Below, piece by piece: positions 26,781-36,000 of a stretch of DNA of 64,000 nucleotides. The stretch is taken from assembly GCA_902775475.1 (NCBI GenBank), contig CACYME010000002.1, forward strand, positions 87,037-151,036, read 5' to 3'. The translations under genes and the position numbers were made by a program. The stretch is from an uncultured Prevotellaceae bacterium (GTDB lineage Bacteria > Bacteroidota > Bacteroidia > Bacteroidales > Bacteroidaceae). Within the stretch, counting starts at the first letter, position 1. The number at the start of each line of letters is the position of its first letter. The notes beneath the pieces were generated by a model. That model made no database searches and was not told the DNA's origin. It worked only from the letters and a program-made list of their open reading frames with translations.

Positions 26781-26834
26781 CACCTTTTACAGCTGCACCA
26801 CCTAAAAAACCGTGGAAATAGCTGAAAAAGGTGC
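26780..26834 (+). terminator. Long stem-loop after nrdG
   Basis: GCACCTTTT pairs with AAAAAGGTGC, and inside it CAGCT with AGCTG and CCAC with GTGG, forming a nested stem from the nrdG stop codon onward. A T-rich tract (GTTTTTCCTTCTTTTATTTT) follows shortly after, as expected for termination. Confidence 0.65.
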
Positions 26835-26861
26835 GCTAACCGAAGTTTTTCCTTCTTTTAT

Positions 26862-26892
26862 TTTGTTTTTTCCCCACTTATTAGTAACTTTG
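26862..26892 (+). promoter_or_regulatory. Promoter of tRNA-Arg
   Basis: TTTG (26862-26865), 19 bp, TAACTTTG (26885-26892), 44 bp before the tRNA. Confidence 0.7.
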
Positions 26893-26936
26893 CACCCGCA
26901 AAGGTCGCAATCATCCAGATTGCTTGCACCCTCGTT

Positions 26937-27008
26937 GCCCTGATAGTTAAATGGATATAACAAGGCTCTCCTAAAGCTTAGTTCCGAGTTCGATTCTCGG
27001 TCGGGGTA
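26937..27008 (+). tRNA. tRNA-Arg(CCU), integration target
   Basis: GCCCTGA pairs with TCGGGGT (27001-27007; two G-U pairs), with A as discriminator. D-stem GTTA/TAAC, anticodon stem AGGCT/AGCTT, loop CTCCTAA giving anticodon CCT, and T-arm CCGAG-TTCGATT-CTCGG complete the cloverleaf. Its last 15 bases (26994-27008) belong to the direct repeat that bounds the mobile element, so the tRNA is the attachment site and is rebuilt intact on this side. Confidence 0.95.
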
Positions 27009-27060
27009 CTAAGAGATTTTTGCAAGTTGTGTTATACCAGCGGGTTATATCAACAATCCC
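26994..27060 (+). repeat. attL direct repeat
   Basis: 67 bp starting TTCTCGGTCGGGG in the T-arm of tRNA-Arg and running 52 bp past the tRNA. The first 37 bp are identical to attR (62992-63028). Confidence 0.85.
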
Positions 27061-27071
27061 TTTACTTGAGC

Positions 27072-27091
27072 GTTAATTTGGCGTTAATTTA
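27072..27091 (+). repeat. Possible integrase arm-site, left
   Basis: GTTAATTTGGCGTTAATTTA contains two GTTAATTT units 11 bp apart, just inside attL. A copy with two differences lies just inside attR (62758-62777). Paired short repeats near both ends fit arm-type sites of tyrosine recombinases. Confidence 0.5.
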
Positions 27092-27142
27092 CCACGGCAA
27101 ACAGTTGGCTTGCGGTCATTTGTTAATGAGTGCAAAAAGACA

Positions 27143-27174
27143 TTTGGGACATTGAACGAATGTTTGTACCTTTG
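27143..27174 (+). promoter_or_regulatory. Consensus promoter at the left end of the element
   Basis: TTTG (27143-27146), 20 bp, TACCTTTG (27167-27174): an exact consensus. The predicted start falls at about 27180, the first base of the inverted-repeat structure, with no start codon of a supported gene for 440 bp. Confidence 0.75.
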
Positions 27175-27179
27175 CCATC

Positions 27180-27346
27180 GCTCAAAAATCACAGTAGTCT
27201 GTGTCGTCGAGGAGGCGGTTATCTTCTCCATCATTAATAATTAAAACTGTGTGGAGCATTCTGTACCATCAGTTTCTTTACATGTGATATTGAGGCGGCT
27301 GCCTTCCCGAAATACGGACTCCTCGACGAGACTGTGATTTTTGAGC
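27180..27346 (+). ncRNA. Putative structured RNA (or long leader) of the element
   Basis: The arms GCTCAAAAATCACAG (27180-27194) and CTGTGATTTTTGAGC (27332-27346) are perfect reverse complements. A second helix pairs TCGTCGAGGAG (27204-27214) with CTCCTCGACGA (27319-27329). The internal loop has 9 nt on one side and 2 on the other. The apical region is about 104 nt. The structure begins at the predicted transcription start. No protein gene is supported between 27009 and 27621: a 65-codon frame at 27341-27538 has no supporting features. It may be an independent small RNA or the leader of the xis-int transcript. Confidence 0.5.
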
Positions 27347-27522
27347 AACGGGATGTGCAGCCGTCTAACTGTGTCAGGGCGTTCCGGCTCTTCCGGGCAA
27401 AGTAATGAAACTGAAGGTATAATGGAAATTTACGCTAGCAAAAGGTGTGGAGCCATCACAAAGAAATGTGATGCACAGATTTGTGGTTTTGTGCAATTTT
27501 TAGGCTTTTTTGAGGTAAAACG

Positions 27523-27550
27523 GTCATCAAAGTGTTAAATCAAGAGTTTG
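27523..27550 (+). repeat. 28-bp repeat, copy 1 (operator-like)
   Basis: This copy differs at one position from 59890-59917. It contains an interrupted dyad (CATCAAAGT ... AGTTTGATG). It lies 72 bp before the HTH gene start. Confidence 0.65.
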
Positions 27551-27586
27551 ATGCTAAAAAATATCGAGGTAGACCTTGTTCATGTT

Positions 27587-27594
27587 TACTTTTG
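27587..27594 (+). promoter_or_regulatory. -7 element before the HTH/integrase operon
   Basis: TACTTTTG, 27 bp before the ATG at 27622. No consensus -33 is seen, which may mean activator dependence; the dyad repeat at 27523-27550 overlaps the -40 to -70 zone. Confidence 0.45.
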
Positions 27595-27621
27595 CCGAAA
27601 ATTTTTAAAACTACAAAAGTT

Positions 27622-27903
27622 ATGAAGAAAATAGAAGAACGTATTGAGGAACTGGAGACCATGGTCTACCAGTCGAAGAATGTGCTTACCTTCAACGAAG
27701 CAAGTAAGTTTATTGGCATTAGCAAGAGCTATCTCTACAAGCTCACGTCTGCCGGTCTCATCCCCCACTACAAGCCGTCTGGCAAGATGATCTACTTTGA
27801 GAAGTCGGCATTGGAAAGGTGGATGCGTCAGAACCCTGTCTCAACAGTGGCACTTGTTGATGACATGGCGAACAACTACCTAATGAGTAATCCTCTAAAA
27901 TAG
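27622..27903 (+). CDS. Helix-turn-helix (excisionase-family) DNA-binding protein
   Basis: The 93-residue protein starts at MKKIEERIEELE, a short coiled coil. A MerR/excisionase-type HTH follows: LTFNEASKFIGISKSYLYKLTSAGLIPHYKPSG, then the wing MIYFEKSALERWM. Such proteins direct tyrosine recombinases toward excision or regulate integrase expression. It is 6 bp upstream of the integrase on the same strand. The frame is open from 27532, but the upstream part would cross the -7 element at 27587, so the ATG at 27622 is used. Confidence 0.85.
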   Translation: MKKIEERIEELETMVYQSKNVLTFNEASKFIGISKSYLYKLTSAGLIPHYKPSGKMIYFEKSALERWMRQNPVSTVALVDDMANNYLMSNPLK

Positions 27904-27909
27904 TAAAAG

Positions 27910-29088
27910 ATGAAAGGGACAAGAGGAAAAAACAAGAACCTGATAGAAGCTGGCAATCCCAAGCTCTTGATCCGCCCGGTGAAAGGTGGGACAGAATATT
28001 GTCTCTATCTTGAGTATCACTATGGCTACAATCATGAAAATGGCTCTTCCATCAGGAAAAAGGAGAACCTGTCGCTGCGCATCATAGCTTCTCCTAAAAA
28101 AGCAATTGATCGTCAGCGCAACAAGGAAACCATAGACCTGGCGAAACGCATCCGCTATGAACGTTCCCAAGAGTTCCTGGAGCGAAAGGAAGGTTATCGT
28201 CTACGGAAAGACATGTCAGTCAATTTCCTTACCTACTTTGAGGCCTACATCAAGTTATACCAGAAGAAGGACGTTCGTGTGATAGAGATGGCTTTGCGCG
28301 ATTTCAAAAAATTTCTCACCGAGCAATACCCTTACTTCGTCCAGCGCATTGAACCGCCTCAGATGACCAGGCCGATGATGGAAGCCTTTGCAAAATACCT
28401 TTCGGAGCATCATCGTGGTACTGGCGTGGCTTCCGTATATAGAAGGTTCAAGAAAGTGGTGAATAGAGGCGTTTCAGATGGGTTGTTCAAGGAAAGTCCT
28501 TGTAAAGGCATCATTGTGGACAGCAAGGAGGATATGTTGGTCAAAGACATCCTTAGTGCTGAGGAATTGAAAACGCTCTTCGACACACACTACGACCGTG
28601 AGAACCCTGTCGTCCGTCGCGCTTTTGCCATGACATGCTTCTCTGGTATTCGTTTCTGTGACCTGAAGGTACTGACGTATGGGGATGTGGACTATGAGAA
28701 TCGCGTAATTTCCTTCCGTCAACGCAAGACCGACGGGCACAGCAAGAAGAGTGGTGTGGTGATTCCTATCAATGACATGTTGCTTGTAATAATCGGGCCA
28801 AAACCAGACGATGCGACAGATGACACCTTGATCTTCCCTTTGCCCTCGATGGAGTCCTGTCTTCATTCCCTTCGTTATTGGGTGGAACAGGCTGGAATCA
28901 AGAAGCACATCACCTGGCACTGCGGTCGCCACACCTTCGGCACCCAGTTGCTGGCCAACGGAGCCAACATCAAAGTCGTAGCTGATCTTCTCGGTCATTC
29001 ATCACTGAAATATGTTAACACCTATGTTCGCGCTGTAGACGAGCAAAAGAAGAAAGCACTGGATAGTCTTCCTAAGATTGAACTGTGA
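27910..29088 (+). CDS. Tyrosine recombinase/integrase
   Basis: This 392-residue site-specific recombinase has an N-terminal arm-binding region, a SAM-like core-binding domain (FLTYFEAYIKLYQKKD onward) and a C-terminal catalytic domain. The catalytic residues are Arg248 (SGIRFCDL), His337 and Arg340 (HCGRH), His363 (LLGHSS) and the nucleophile Tyr372 (NTYVR). It resembles integrases of Bacteroides conjugative and mobilizable elements. It lies 1 kb from attL, with the HTH protein directly upstream and a small gene overlapping its stop. Its codon use and base content are less GC-rich than the chromosomal genes to its left, consistent with transfer. Confidence 0.95.
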   Translation: MKGTRGKNKNLIEAGNPKLLIRPVKGGTEYCLYLEYHYGYNHENGSSIRKKENLSLRIIASPKKAIDRQRNKETIDLAKRIRYERSQEFLERKEGYRLRKDMSVNFLTYFEAYIKLYQKKDVRVIEMALRDFKKFLTEQYPYFVQRIEPPQMTRPMMEAFAKYLSEHHRGTGVASVYRRFKKVVNRGVSDGLFKESPCKGIIVDSKEDMLVKDILSAEELKTLFDTHYDRENPVVRRAFAMTCFSGIRFCDLKVLTYGDVDYENRVISFRQRKTDGHSKKSGVVIPINDMLLVIIGPKPDDATDDTLIFPLPSMESCLHSLRYWVEQAGIKKHITWHCGRHTFGTQLLANGANIKVVADLLGHSSLKYVNTYVRAVDEQKKKALDSLPKIEL

Positions 29089-29378
29089 TGGAACAAGAGC
29101 AGAGAAGCTACGTAGTCGCCATCGACTACAACGAGCAGTACCGCACCAACGACCGGTGTACGGCCAAGGCATTCTACAACCTTGTAGATGAGTGGTTCGA
29201 CCATGAGGTGGACGAGCTGAAAAAGCAGCTTATTGAGGTTGAAGCCAATGGCTGGGACTCAAAGGTACTATTCGAGGACGTCATCCATTGCCCAAAGGGG
29301 CAAAGCCTGACAACTGAGGAGGACTCCGAAGAAGAGGTGGAAAAGGAGCCGCTGGTGCGACGAACCTTCCATAGATGA
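29088..29378 (+). CDS. Small acidic protein of unknown function
   Basis: This 96-residue protein starts at the ATG overlapping the integrase stop by one base (TGATG), indicating translational coupling. It is acidic, with a KKQLIEVEANGWD helix and a Glu-rich tail (TTEEDSEEEVEKEP). I do not recognise the family. Its position between integrase and primase-helicase suggests a backbone role. A GTG three bases upstream is a possible alternative start. Confidence 0.6.
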   Translation: MEQEQRSYVVAIDYNEQYRTNDRCTAKAFYNLVDEWFDHEVDELKKQLIEVEANGWDSKVLFEDVIHCPKGQSLTTEEDSEEEVEKEPLVRRTFHR

Positions 29379-29432
29379 TGAAGTCCCGGGCCTTTCGGCT
29401 CAGGACTCCACAAAAGTGCATCAGGAAGATGC

Positions 29433-29489
29433 TAACTTTGATACTCTTGGTCGGGTGCAAAGTTAGGCATTTTTCCTGAATTACACAAG
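29433..29489. promoter_or_regulatory. Opposed promoter-like elements before the primase-helicase gene
   Basis: TAACTTTG on the plus strand (29433-29440) lies 81 bp before the primase ATG. On the minus strand CTTG (29486-29489), 20 bp, TAACTTTG (29458-29465) forms a good promoter pointing left, antisense to the small acidic gene. The 142-bp gap 29379-29520 holds nothing else of note besides a weak stem at about 29382-29407. Confidence 0.4.
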
Positions 29490-29520
29490 TATAAATATAT
29501 AATTCAAAGGAAAAAAGTCT

Positions 29521-32265
29521 ATGATTGATATTAAAAAGTTGTATGAGGCCACTCATCAGGGCCTCGACATCATCAAATGGATGTACCCACAGGCCGAGGC
29601 GGGCAAGAAGTTCCGCATCCGCACTTCCGGCGACAGCGACCCGTCGGCCATGCTGTACAAGCAGAAAAGCAGCAAGTACGGAGAAGTGTGGGGCATCACC
29701 GACTTCGGCGATGACGGTTGGAACAGCCCCATCGACCTCTACATGAGATACACCAACCGTAGCCAGGCACAGATCCATGAGGCACTCCAGGAACTGGCCG
29801 AGCAGTTCAATGTCGCCGAGACCCTCAACCCGCAAAGGAACCTTCCCAGGATAGAGAGGCGCAAGGCTCTTTCCGACGAGAAGAACGGCACCCGCCGATG
29901 GGAGTGCAAGCCGCAGGCATCAGCCGGTGACCTGGCCGTCATGGGACGCACCGTCACCCAGCAGCACCTTGACGCGCTCGGCTGGAAGTCTGTCAGCTGG
30001 ATCAGCCAGACGAAGGACGGGCAGACGACGGTGAAGTACGCTACGGAGAACTATCCCATCTTCATCCGCGAGTGCATCATCAAGGAGGCCGAGGGCGACA
30101 AGCCCGCTGAGGTGTTCTATAAGATCTACGAGCCGCTGAATCTCGACAAGGGATTCCGCTTCCAGACCTATCCCGTCGGAGCCAAGCCAAAGGACTACAT
30201 CAACGGTCTCCATGAGCTGCGACAGGCTTCCAAGGCGTGCAACGACAAACTGCCCGCTGCCGTCATCTGCAGCGGCGAGCGCGATGCCCTGTGCTGCCTC
30301 TCCCTCGGTTTCCAGCCCATCTGGTTCAACTCCGAGACCTACCATGTGGAGGAGTCCGACGTCAGGGAGATTATGAACTACTCCAAGGTGCTCTATAACG
30401 TGCCCGACATCGACGAGACCGGCATCAGGAAAGGCAAGGAGCTGACCCTGCGGTTCATCGACATCAAGACCATCTGGCTGCCCTCCTCACTGCGCAACTA
30501 CCATGACCATCGCGGCAAGCCCCGTAAGGACTTGCGCGACTGGGCCGACCTGCATCCCGACCCAGAGGAGTTCCGCAGGCTGATGCAGCGTGCCAAGTGC
30601 GCCCGCTTTTGGGTGAACAAAGGCGACGGCGGGCTGGCCATAGACTCGGTATGCCTGCACTATTTCCTCATGCTCAACGGCTTTTATTCGTATGACGATG
30701 AATACAATCCCACCGAGCTGCAGCTTGTCAAGATAGACGGGTACGAGGTAAAGAAGGTAACACCGAAGGACATCAGGCAGTTTCTCCGCTCCTGGGTGGA
30801 GACAACCGTTGGGGACATGGATGTGCTCAACCTAGTGCTCAACAGCACCAAGCTGACCGCGCCCTATCTGGAGGGGCTTCCCGGGAAAAGGCTCGACTTC
30901 ACCGACAGCACGCCCACGTCACAGACGTTCTTCTTCTCAAATGTCTGTGTCACCGTGACGGGCAGCGGAATGACCGTTGTAAGGAGGGAAGACCACAAGT
31001 CGGACTCCTGTGTGTGGTCTTACAGCGTGATAAAGCACAACTTTCACAAGACCGACGACTTCTTCACCGTGGAGCGTGTCATGGGAAAGGACGGCAAGCC
31101 TGAATTCAGGCTCATTATAAATAAGGTGGGAAGCGACCTGATGGGCTACTTCATCAACTCCAGCCGCCTGCACTGGCGCAAGGAGATGGAGAGCCGCTTC
31201 GCCACGGAGGCGGAGCGTAAGGCATACGCCGCCGCCCACAAGTTTGACCTCTGGGGCGAGGGACTTACCCAAGAGGAGCAGGAAGAGCAGGTGCTGTGCT
31301 TTCTCAACAAATTGTTTGCGATAGGATACATGCTGCACAACTATAAGAACCCGTCCAAGCCCTGGGCAGTGTATGTCATGGACTACCTCGTTGGCAGCGA
31401 AGGCCAGAGGAACGGCGGCAGCGGGAAGAGCATCTTCTGCAAGGCCATGCAGAAAATGACTCCTACCGTCTGCCTGTCAGGTAAGGAACCCAAGGACTTC
31501 GAGAACAGCCATATCTTCGAGCCGGTGAAAGGCAACATCAGGCTGGTCATCGTCAGCGACTGCGCGAAGACGCTCGACATTGAGCGCTTCTATGACAGGA
31601 TTACCGAGGACTTCATGGTCAACCCGAAGAACAAGACCATCTACACGCTGCCCTTCGAGGTGTCGCCCAAGATGGCCTTCACCACCAACTACGTTCCCGC
31701 TGTGCTCGACCCGTCAAGCGAGCGCCGCCTGCTCTATGTGGTGCTCAGCGATTACTACCACGTGCGCACTGATGAGAACGACTACCTGGAGTCGCGTGCC
31801 GTAAGCAACGACTTCGGCAAGAACATCCTGCCTCCGAACAGTACGGAGGAGGAGTGGAACGCCGACCTGAACTTCATGCTGCAATGCGAGAAGTTCTACC
31901 TTAGCGTGTGCCAGGAAAGCATAAAGGTGCAGCCTCCCATGAAGAACATCCTCATCAGGAAGAACATGTCGGTGATGGGCGACAACTTCATGGAATGGGC
32001 CACGGAGTACTTCAGCCAGGACTCCGGACATCTGGACTGCTACCTGGTAAAGGATGAAGTCTATGAGGACTGCCGGACAAAAACGAACATGAAGCTGCTG
32101 ACGGCGATTGCCTTCTGGAAGAAGTTGAAGGCGTTTGTCAGCATCACGCCTTGGATAGCCGAGCTGAATCCTATTGACCTGTGCAACGACGGGAACCGCA
32201 TCAAGGAGAAGGATGGTGAGCGCAGATACCTCATCTACCTTCGTACAGTCGATGCCCCGTTCTGA
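29521..32265 (+). CDS. Primase-helicase of the mobile element
   Basis: This 914-residue protein combines a primase-like N-terminal half and a helicase C-terminal half. Near residue 240 AAVICSGERDALCCLSLG looks like a Toprim fold entry. The helicase part has a P-loop GGSGKS at 632-637, a Walker B-like segment (IRLVIVSDCAK) and a sensor FTTNYVPAV followed by ERRLLYV, the pattern of D5/SF3-type helicases of phages and mobile elements. A classical CHC2 zinc finger is not seen. It probably replicates the excised circular element. The symmetric GTGAGAC array lies 140 bp downstream and is a candidate origin for it. Assignment to the broad class is firm; the exact family is less so. Confidence 0.75.
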   Translation: MIDIKKLYEATHQGLDIIKWMYPQAEAGKKFRIRTSGDSDPSAMLYKQKSSKYGEVWGITDFGDDGWNSPIDLYMRYTNRSQAQIHEALQELAEQFNVAETLNPQRNLPRIERRKALSDEKNGTRRWECKPQASAGDLAVMGRTVTQQHLDALGWKSVSWISQTKDGQTTVKYATENYPIFIRECIIKEAEGDKPAEVFYKIYEPLNLDKGFRFQTYPVGAKPKDYINGLHELRQASKACNDKLPAAVICSGERDALCCLSLGFQPIWFNSETYHVEESDVREIMNYSKVLYNVPDIDETGIRKGKELTLRFIDIKTIWLPSSLRNYHDHRGKPRKDLRDWADLHPDPEEFRRLMQRAKCARFWVNKGDGGLAIDSVCLHYFLMLNGFYSYDDEYNPTELQLVKIDGYEVKKVTPKDIRQFLRSWVETTVGDMDVLNLVLNSTKLTAPYLEGLPGKRLDFTDSTPTSQTFFFSNVCVTVTGSGMTVVRREDHKSDSCVWSYSVIKHNFHKTDDFFTVERVMGKDGKPEFRLIINKVGSDLMGYFINSSRLHWRKEMESRFATEAERKAYAAAHKFDLWGEGLTQEEQEEQVLCFLNKLFAIGYMLHNYKNPSKPWAVYVMDYLVGSEGQRNGGSGKSIFCKAMQKMTPTVCLSGKEPKDFENSHIFEPVKGNIRLVIVSDCAKTLDIERFYDRITEDFMVNPKNKTIYTLPFEVSPKMAFTTNYVPAVLDPSSERRLLYVVLSDYYHVRTDENDYLESRAVSNDFGKNILPPNSTEEEWNADLNFMLQCEKFYLSVCQESIKVQPPMKNILIRKNMSVMGDNFMEWATEYFSQDSGHLDCYLVKDEVYEDCRTKTNMKLLTAIAFWKKLKAFVSITPWIAELNPIDLCNDGNRIKEKDGERRYLIYLRTVDAPF

Positions 32266-32407
32266 CGAGCAGGCCCATCTTTATCCTTGGAAACGTGCAG
32301 GAAGTCTGCTGGCCCACAGAAGGGCTGGCAGACTTCTTGCGTGTGGAGACATTCGCATTTTCCACTTGCCTTATTCTTTCAAATATATGACCATCTGTTT
32401 TTCTCCT

Positions 32408-32714
32408 AAAAAAGTGAGACAAGTGAGACAAGGTTTCAAAACCCTAGTAAATACAAGGCTTTTAGCCGTCTCACTTCCTGTCTCACTTTCGTCTCACTTT
32501 TGGAAAGTGCGACAGCAGCTTGTATGAATCAAAAGGATGTGCTTCAATACGCCTCCATGCGCATATTGACTCCACTCGTAGCACGTTTGGCCGTGTGATG
32601 AAAAGTGAGACAGGAAGTGAGACGAAATTGAGACGAAAAGTGAGACAAGTGATTGCGTTGATAATCAGAGTGTTGTGCCAAGATTATTCTCCGTCTCACT
32701 TGTCTCACTTTTTT
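32408..32714. repeat. Symmetric array of GTGAGAC heptamers (origin-like)
   Basis: Exact GTGAGAC occurs at 32414, 32423, 32605, 32617 and 32640 on the plus strand and at 32468, 32480, 32491, 32693 and 32702 on the minus strand; near matches are at 32628 and 32508. Centre spacing within groups is 9, 11 or 12 bp. The order is pair, inverted triple, centre, triple (four with the near match), inverted pair: a dyad about 32555. The outermost arms 32408-32429 and 32693-32714 are a perfect 22-bp inverted repeat. No gene is supported in 32266-33025. Confidence 0.8.
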
Positions 32715-32820
32715 CGCCTATTACAAACGGGTCAGAGTTTTTCCGAGGGAAGCTATCTTTTCTTGATCCGTCACATCAATTGCATAATAATAAAAAGAAT
32801 TCAACTTTCTGAAGTAAACA

Positions 32821-33004
32821 AATTGAACGCAGAGATAATGAGAACGCTGGTTATTAGTGAGTTCGCAGAGGAATGGCAAGCCATATTGCAGAGATTGCAG
32901 AGCTATCCGCCAGACTCTGTGAGCTCAGCAGGTGGCCACGGCCACCTTCTGTGGTCTCTCACCATTCGTGTAAATCTTTGAAACTCTGCGCCTCTGCGTT
33001 CAAT
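32821..33004. repeat. Inverted repeat with internal GCAGAG motifs
   Basis: TTGAACGCAGAG near 32821 and CTCTGCGTTCAA near 33000 are perfect reverse complements. Between them are further GCAGAG units and a GGTGGCCACGGCCACC palindrome near 32933-32948. It lies at the 3' end of the PL4 gene (minus strand) and marks the junction between element backbone and cargo. It could terminate the long cargo operon. Confidence 0.55.
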
Positions 33005-33025
33005 AAAGAACCACCAAAGCTTAAA

Positions 33026-36000
33026 TTATTTTACCATTACTTTCTTTCCGTTCTTAACATAGATGCCCTTAGTGGGAGCGGCCACGCGCACGCCCTGCAG
33101 GGTGTACCAGACATTGTCCTCTTTCGCTGTGCTCACCTCGGCTGTACTGATGTCTGTCGTCTCGCTGCCATCGTCGAACACCATGCTGATGCGGGTATTA
33201 GCAGTGGTCTGATCAGCTGTCAGTTCTAGATAGGCCTTACCGGCGGCACTTGTAAGTGAACCATTTGCGCTTACAGGATAGAATCCTGCCTCGTTATTCA
33301 GCACGCCAAAGACGTAGTACTTGGTGGCGGTGGTAGAGGTGAGCGATGTGGCGGCGGTGGCTGAACCCTTCAGCAGGTTGGTGGTGATGGTCTCGGCATC
33401 GCCATCGAGGACAGGCACTTCGACGCTGACCACGTCATCGGCTGTCAGGTAGAGCGGCGTGTTGGCGGGCACCTTTTTCACCTGCTTGAACGTCACGCTG
33501 CCAGCATTGGCATCGGTAGCCACGTAGGCCTTGATGTCGTCAACGTTGGTGAAGTCCAGCGCATTCTCGCTGACGAGGGTGGCGCCGCCGATGTTCTGCT
33601 CGGCCTTGGAGATGGTAATGTCCTCAATTGTTGTGTTTTTATCTTGATTGTCCAATATCAATGCTCCAGCAGTTTTTACGGTATAGGTCGTCCCACTTGT
33701 TATAGCACCATTGTCATCAACGTTATTAAGGATTGATGTTCCACTAATGTTGATTGCAGTCGTAGTGAAATTGATAGTGACTTTCTCGCCAACTTTCAAA
33801 TCCTTTACATAAAAGAGTTTATGGGCCCACAGTATTTTCAAGCCGTAATTTTTTGTAAACTTAACATCTGTCGTCTTAACCCCAGAAGCGAACTCAAAGC
33901 GATTTCCAAATGTTTCTCCTCCTGCAGAAGTCAAAGGACTAGTTGCTGATATATCAGCTGTCTCTTCGCCCAATCCTTTGAAGTTGTATTCATTGCTATA
34001 CCCTGCAACACCAACGGTAACAGGAACTGACGATACAGGTTCTTCGATGACCACCTTTTCAATGTAGACTTCGCCAGTGGTGACAAAGTCGAGGTTGCCA
34101 TCGGCTTCGACGGTGTAGGTCTTGCCACTTACCACGGCGTCGCCACTGACAAACTTCAATGTCTCAACATTGTTGCTCAGCGTCAGGGTGACGCGATTGC
34201 CTTTCACCAGATTCAGAATGGAGAAATTGCGGTTGTCCCATTGCGAATACAGTCCTTTATAAGTAGTACCTGCCTTCCTGAAATAAAACCCACCAGTACC
34301 CGTCCGCTCTTTTGGACCAATGGCAAACCTGTTATTAAAGTCGTTGTCGGCTACAGCCAACAGATAGAGGGTTGTTCCTGCTGCGTAGTGGTCAGCGTTC
34401 TGATTGATAGGACTACCTTCAAACGCTGTAAAGTCGTACGTTTCAGTGGCTTCATCCATCTCCAGTTTGATGCAGTCCCACATGATGCCGGCAATGCCGC
34501 TGGTGGCGTAGTTGTGGTCGCTCAGTTCCAAGGCGATGGTATTCTCGCCGGCCTTCAGCACACCAGCGGGCAGGTCGAGCGTGTGCTGCTGGTAGCGGCC
34601 GCTCAGTACGGCACTGCGATATACGGAGCCGTCGCTCTGATAGGTCCACGTGTTATTGGCCATCTCCGCACCGTTCACGTTGACGTTGATGCGTGTCACG
34701 TTTGCCGCGCCGGCAGCCGCTGCCGTGAGGCGGAACGGATGGTTGGGGTCGTCGACGTTGAACTTGATATTCCAGGTGCCAACCTTCGTCTGGGCATAGT
34801 ACCAGTCGGTAGCCTCGTTGCTGCTGCCTGTGGTGAAGGTCAGGTTAGCGGGCGACTCCTGGTAAAGGCTATAGCTGCGGTCGGCATCGCTCAGTTTGTA
34901 GCCATCGCTCAGGCGGTTGCTCTCGCCGATGCGGAACACTTCTGTTCCGAAACGCTCAGGTCTCCACACGACATTGCCCAAGTCGGTGTTCGCTCCACTG
35001 ACGACCACCACTTCACGGGTCAACTGGCTGGTGTTGCCGCCGCTCAGAGCGTAGGCCGTCAAGGTGTAGGTGCCTGGTCGCACGTTGCGGATGGTGAACG
35101 TGCCGTCGCTCTCCGTCTCTGCCCAGTAGATGTAGCCGTCACCCTCGTCGTAAGGCTCGGCCGTCTGCGACAACACTACGCGTACGGGCGAGGCCGCATA
35201 GTCGTTATCCACCGTCAGGCATCCGCTGACGGTGGTGCGCTCCGTGGGGTACAGTTCATGGCTGAACCACGTGAAGGGCCACTGATTTTCCAGCTCCGTA
35301 GCCTTTGCGGCGGCATTGGCAATCACCTAGCTGTGCGTACCTTTATTGATATAGAAGAAGAATGGACCGTAGATTTTTTTCGTGCCAGTGGCATATACCT
35401 GCGCTTGAGGCCCGAAGTGGTTGCCGTGTAGCATCTGCAGGATGAGTGGCGACTTGTCGCTGGCATGCACGGTGAGGTCCTGACGCATGGGGCCGCCATT
35501 GATATACTCTGTGCTGACGGGGATGGTCCATGCTCCCACGCCGTCAGCCTCGTCGATGAGGCCGTGGAAATGGTCGTCCTTCACGTAGCAGGCCCAGTCG
35601 TACTTGGTATAGATGGTACCATCGTCCAGCGTGAAAGTAGCGTCCTGCACCTCGCGGGCCTCGCTGCGCTTCATCTCGGCAGCATCGGGCAGTGTGCCCT
35701 GCATCCGGCTGTTTACATAGCCGTAGCGGAACTTCGCGTCGTCCAGCCTATAGACGATACGGGCCTCGCCGAGGCTGTTGTCTCCCACGCCATCGGCCAC
35801 CAGGTAGGTGTAGTAGCCACTGTCGCCGCGGCGCAGAATGTAGCCCTGTGTCCACTTGATGCCCGTGGCCGATGTCTGGCTAAAGGTGACATGGGCCATG
35901 TCGGTGGTATTCGCTACGATGCTGGTTGCATCGGCCACCAACTCAGCGTAGTCAGGCTGGTTGCAACTGAAGTAGAACGACTGTTCCTGCTTCGTGTCGA

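Noticed and set aside
26937-27008. tRNA gene disrupted by the element
   Set aside because: The cloverleaf is complete through the acceptor stem; the direct repeat restores the 3' end.
27341-27538. 65-codon frame between the structured RNA and the HTH gene
   Set aside because: It begins inside the RNA stem and has no recognisable motif or ribosome-binding site.
32408-32714. CRISPR array
   Set aside because: Repeats are only 7 bp and occur in both orientations with 2-5 bp between them; there are no unique spacers and no cas genes.
35327-35329. Reassigned amber codon
   Set aside because: TAG is used as a normal stop for nrdD, nrdG and the 58-residue gene here, so a simple nonsense mutation is the better explanation.
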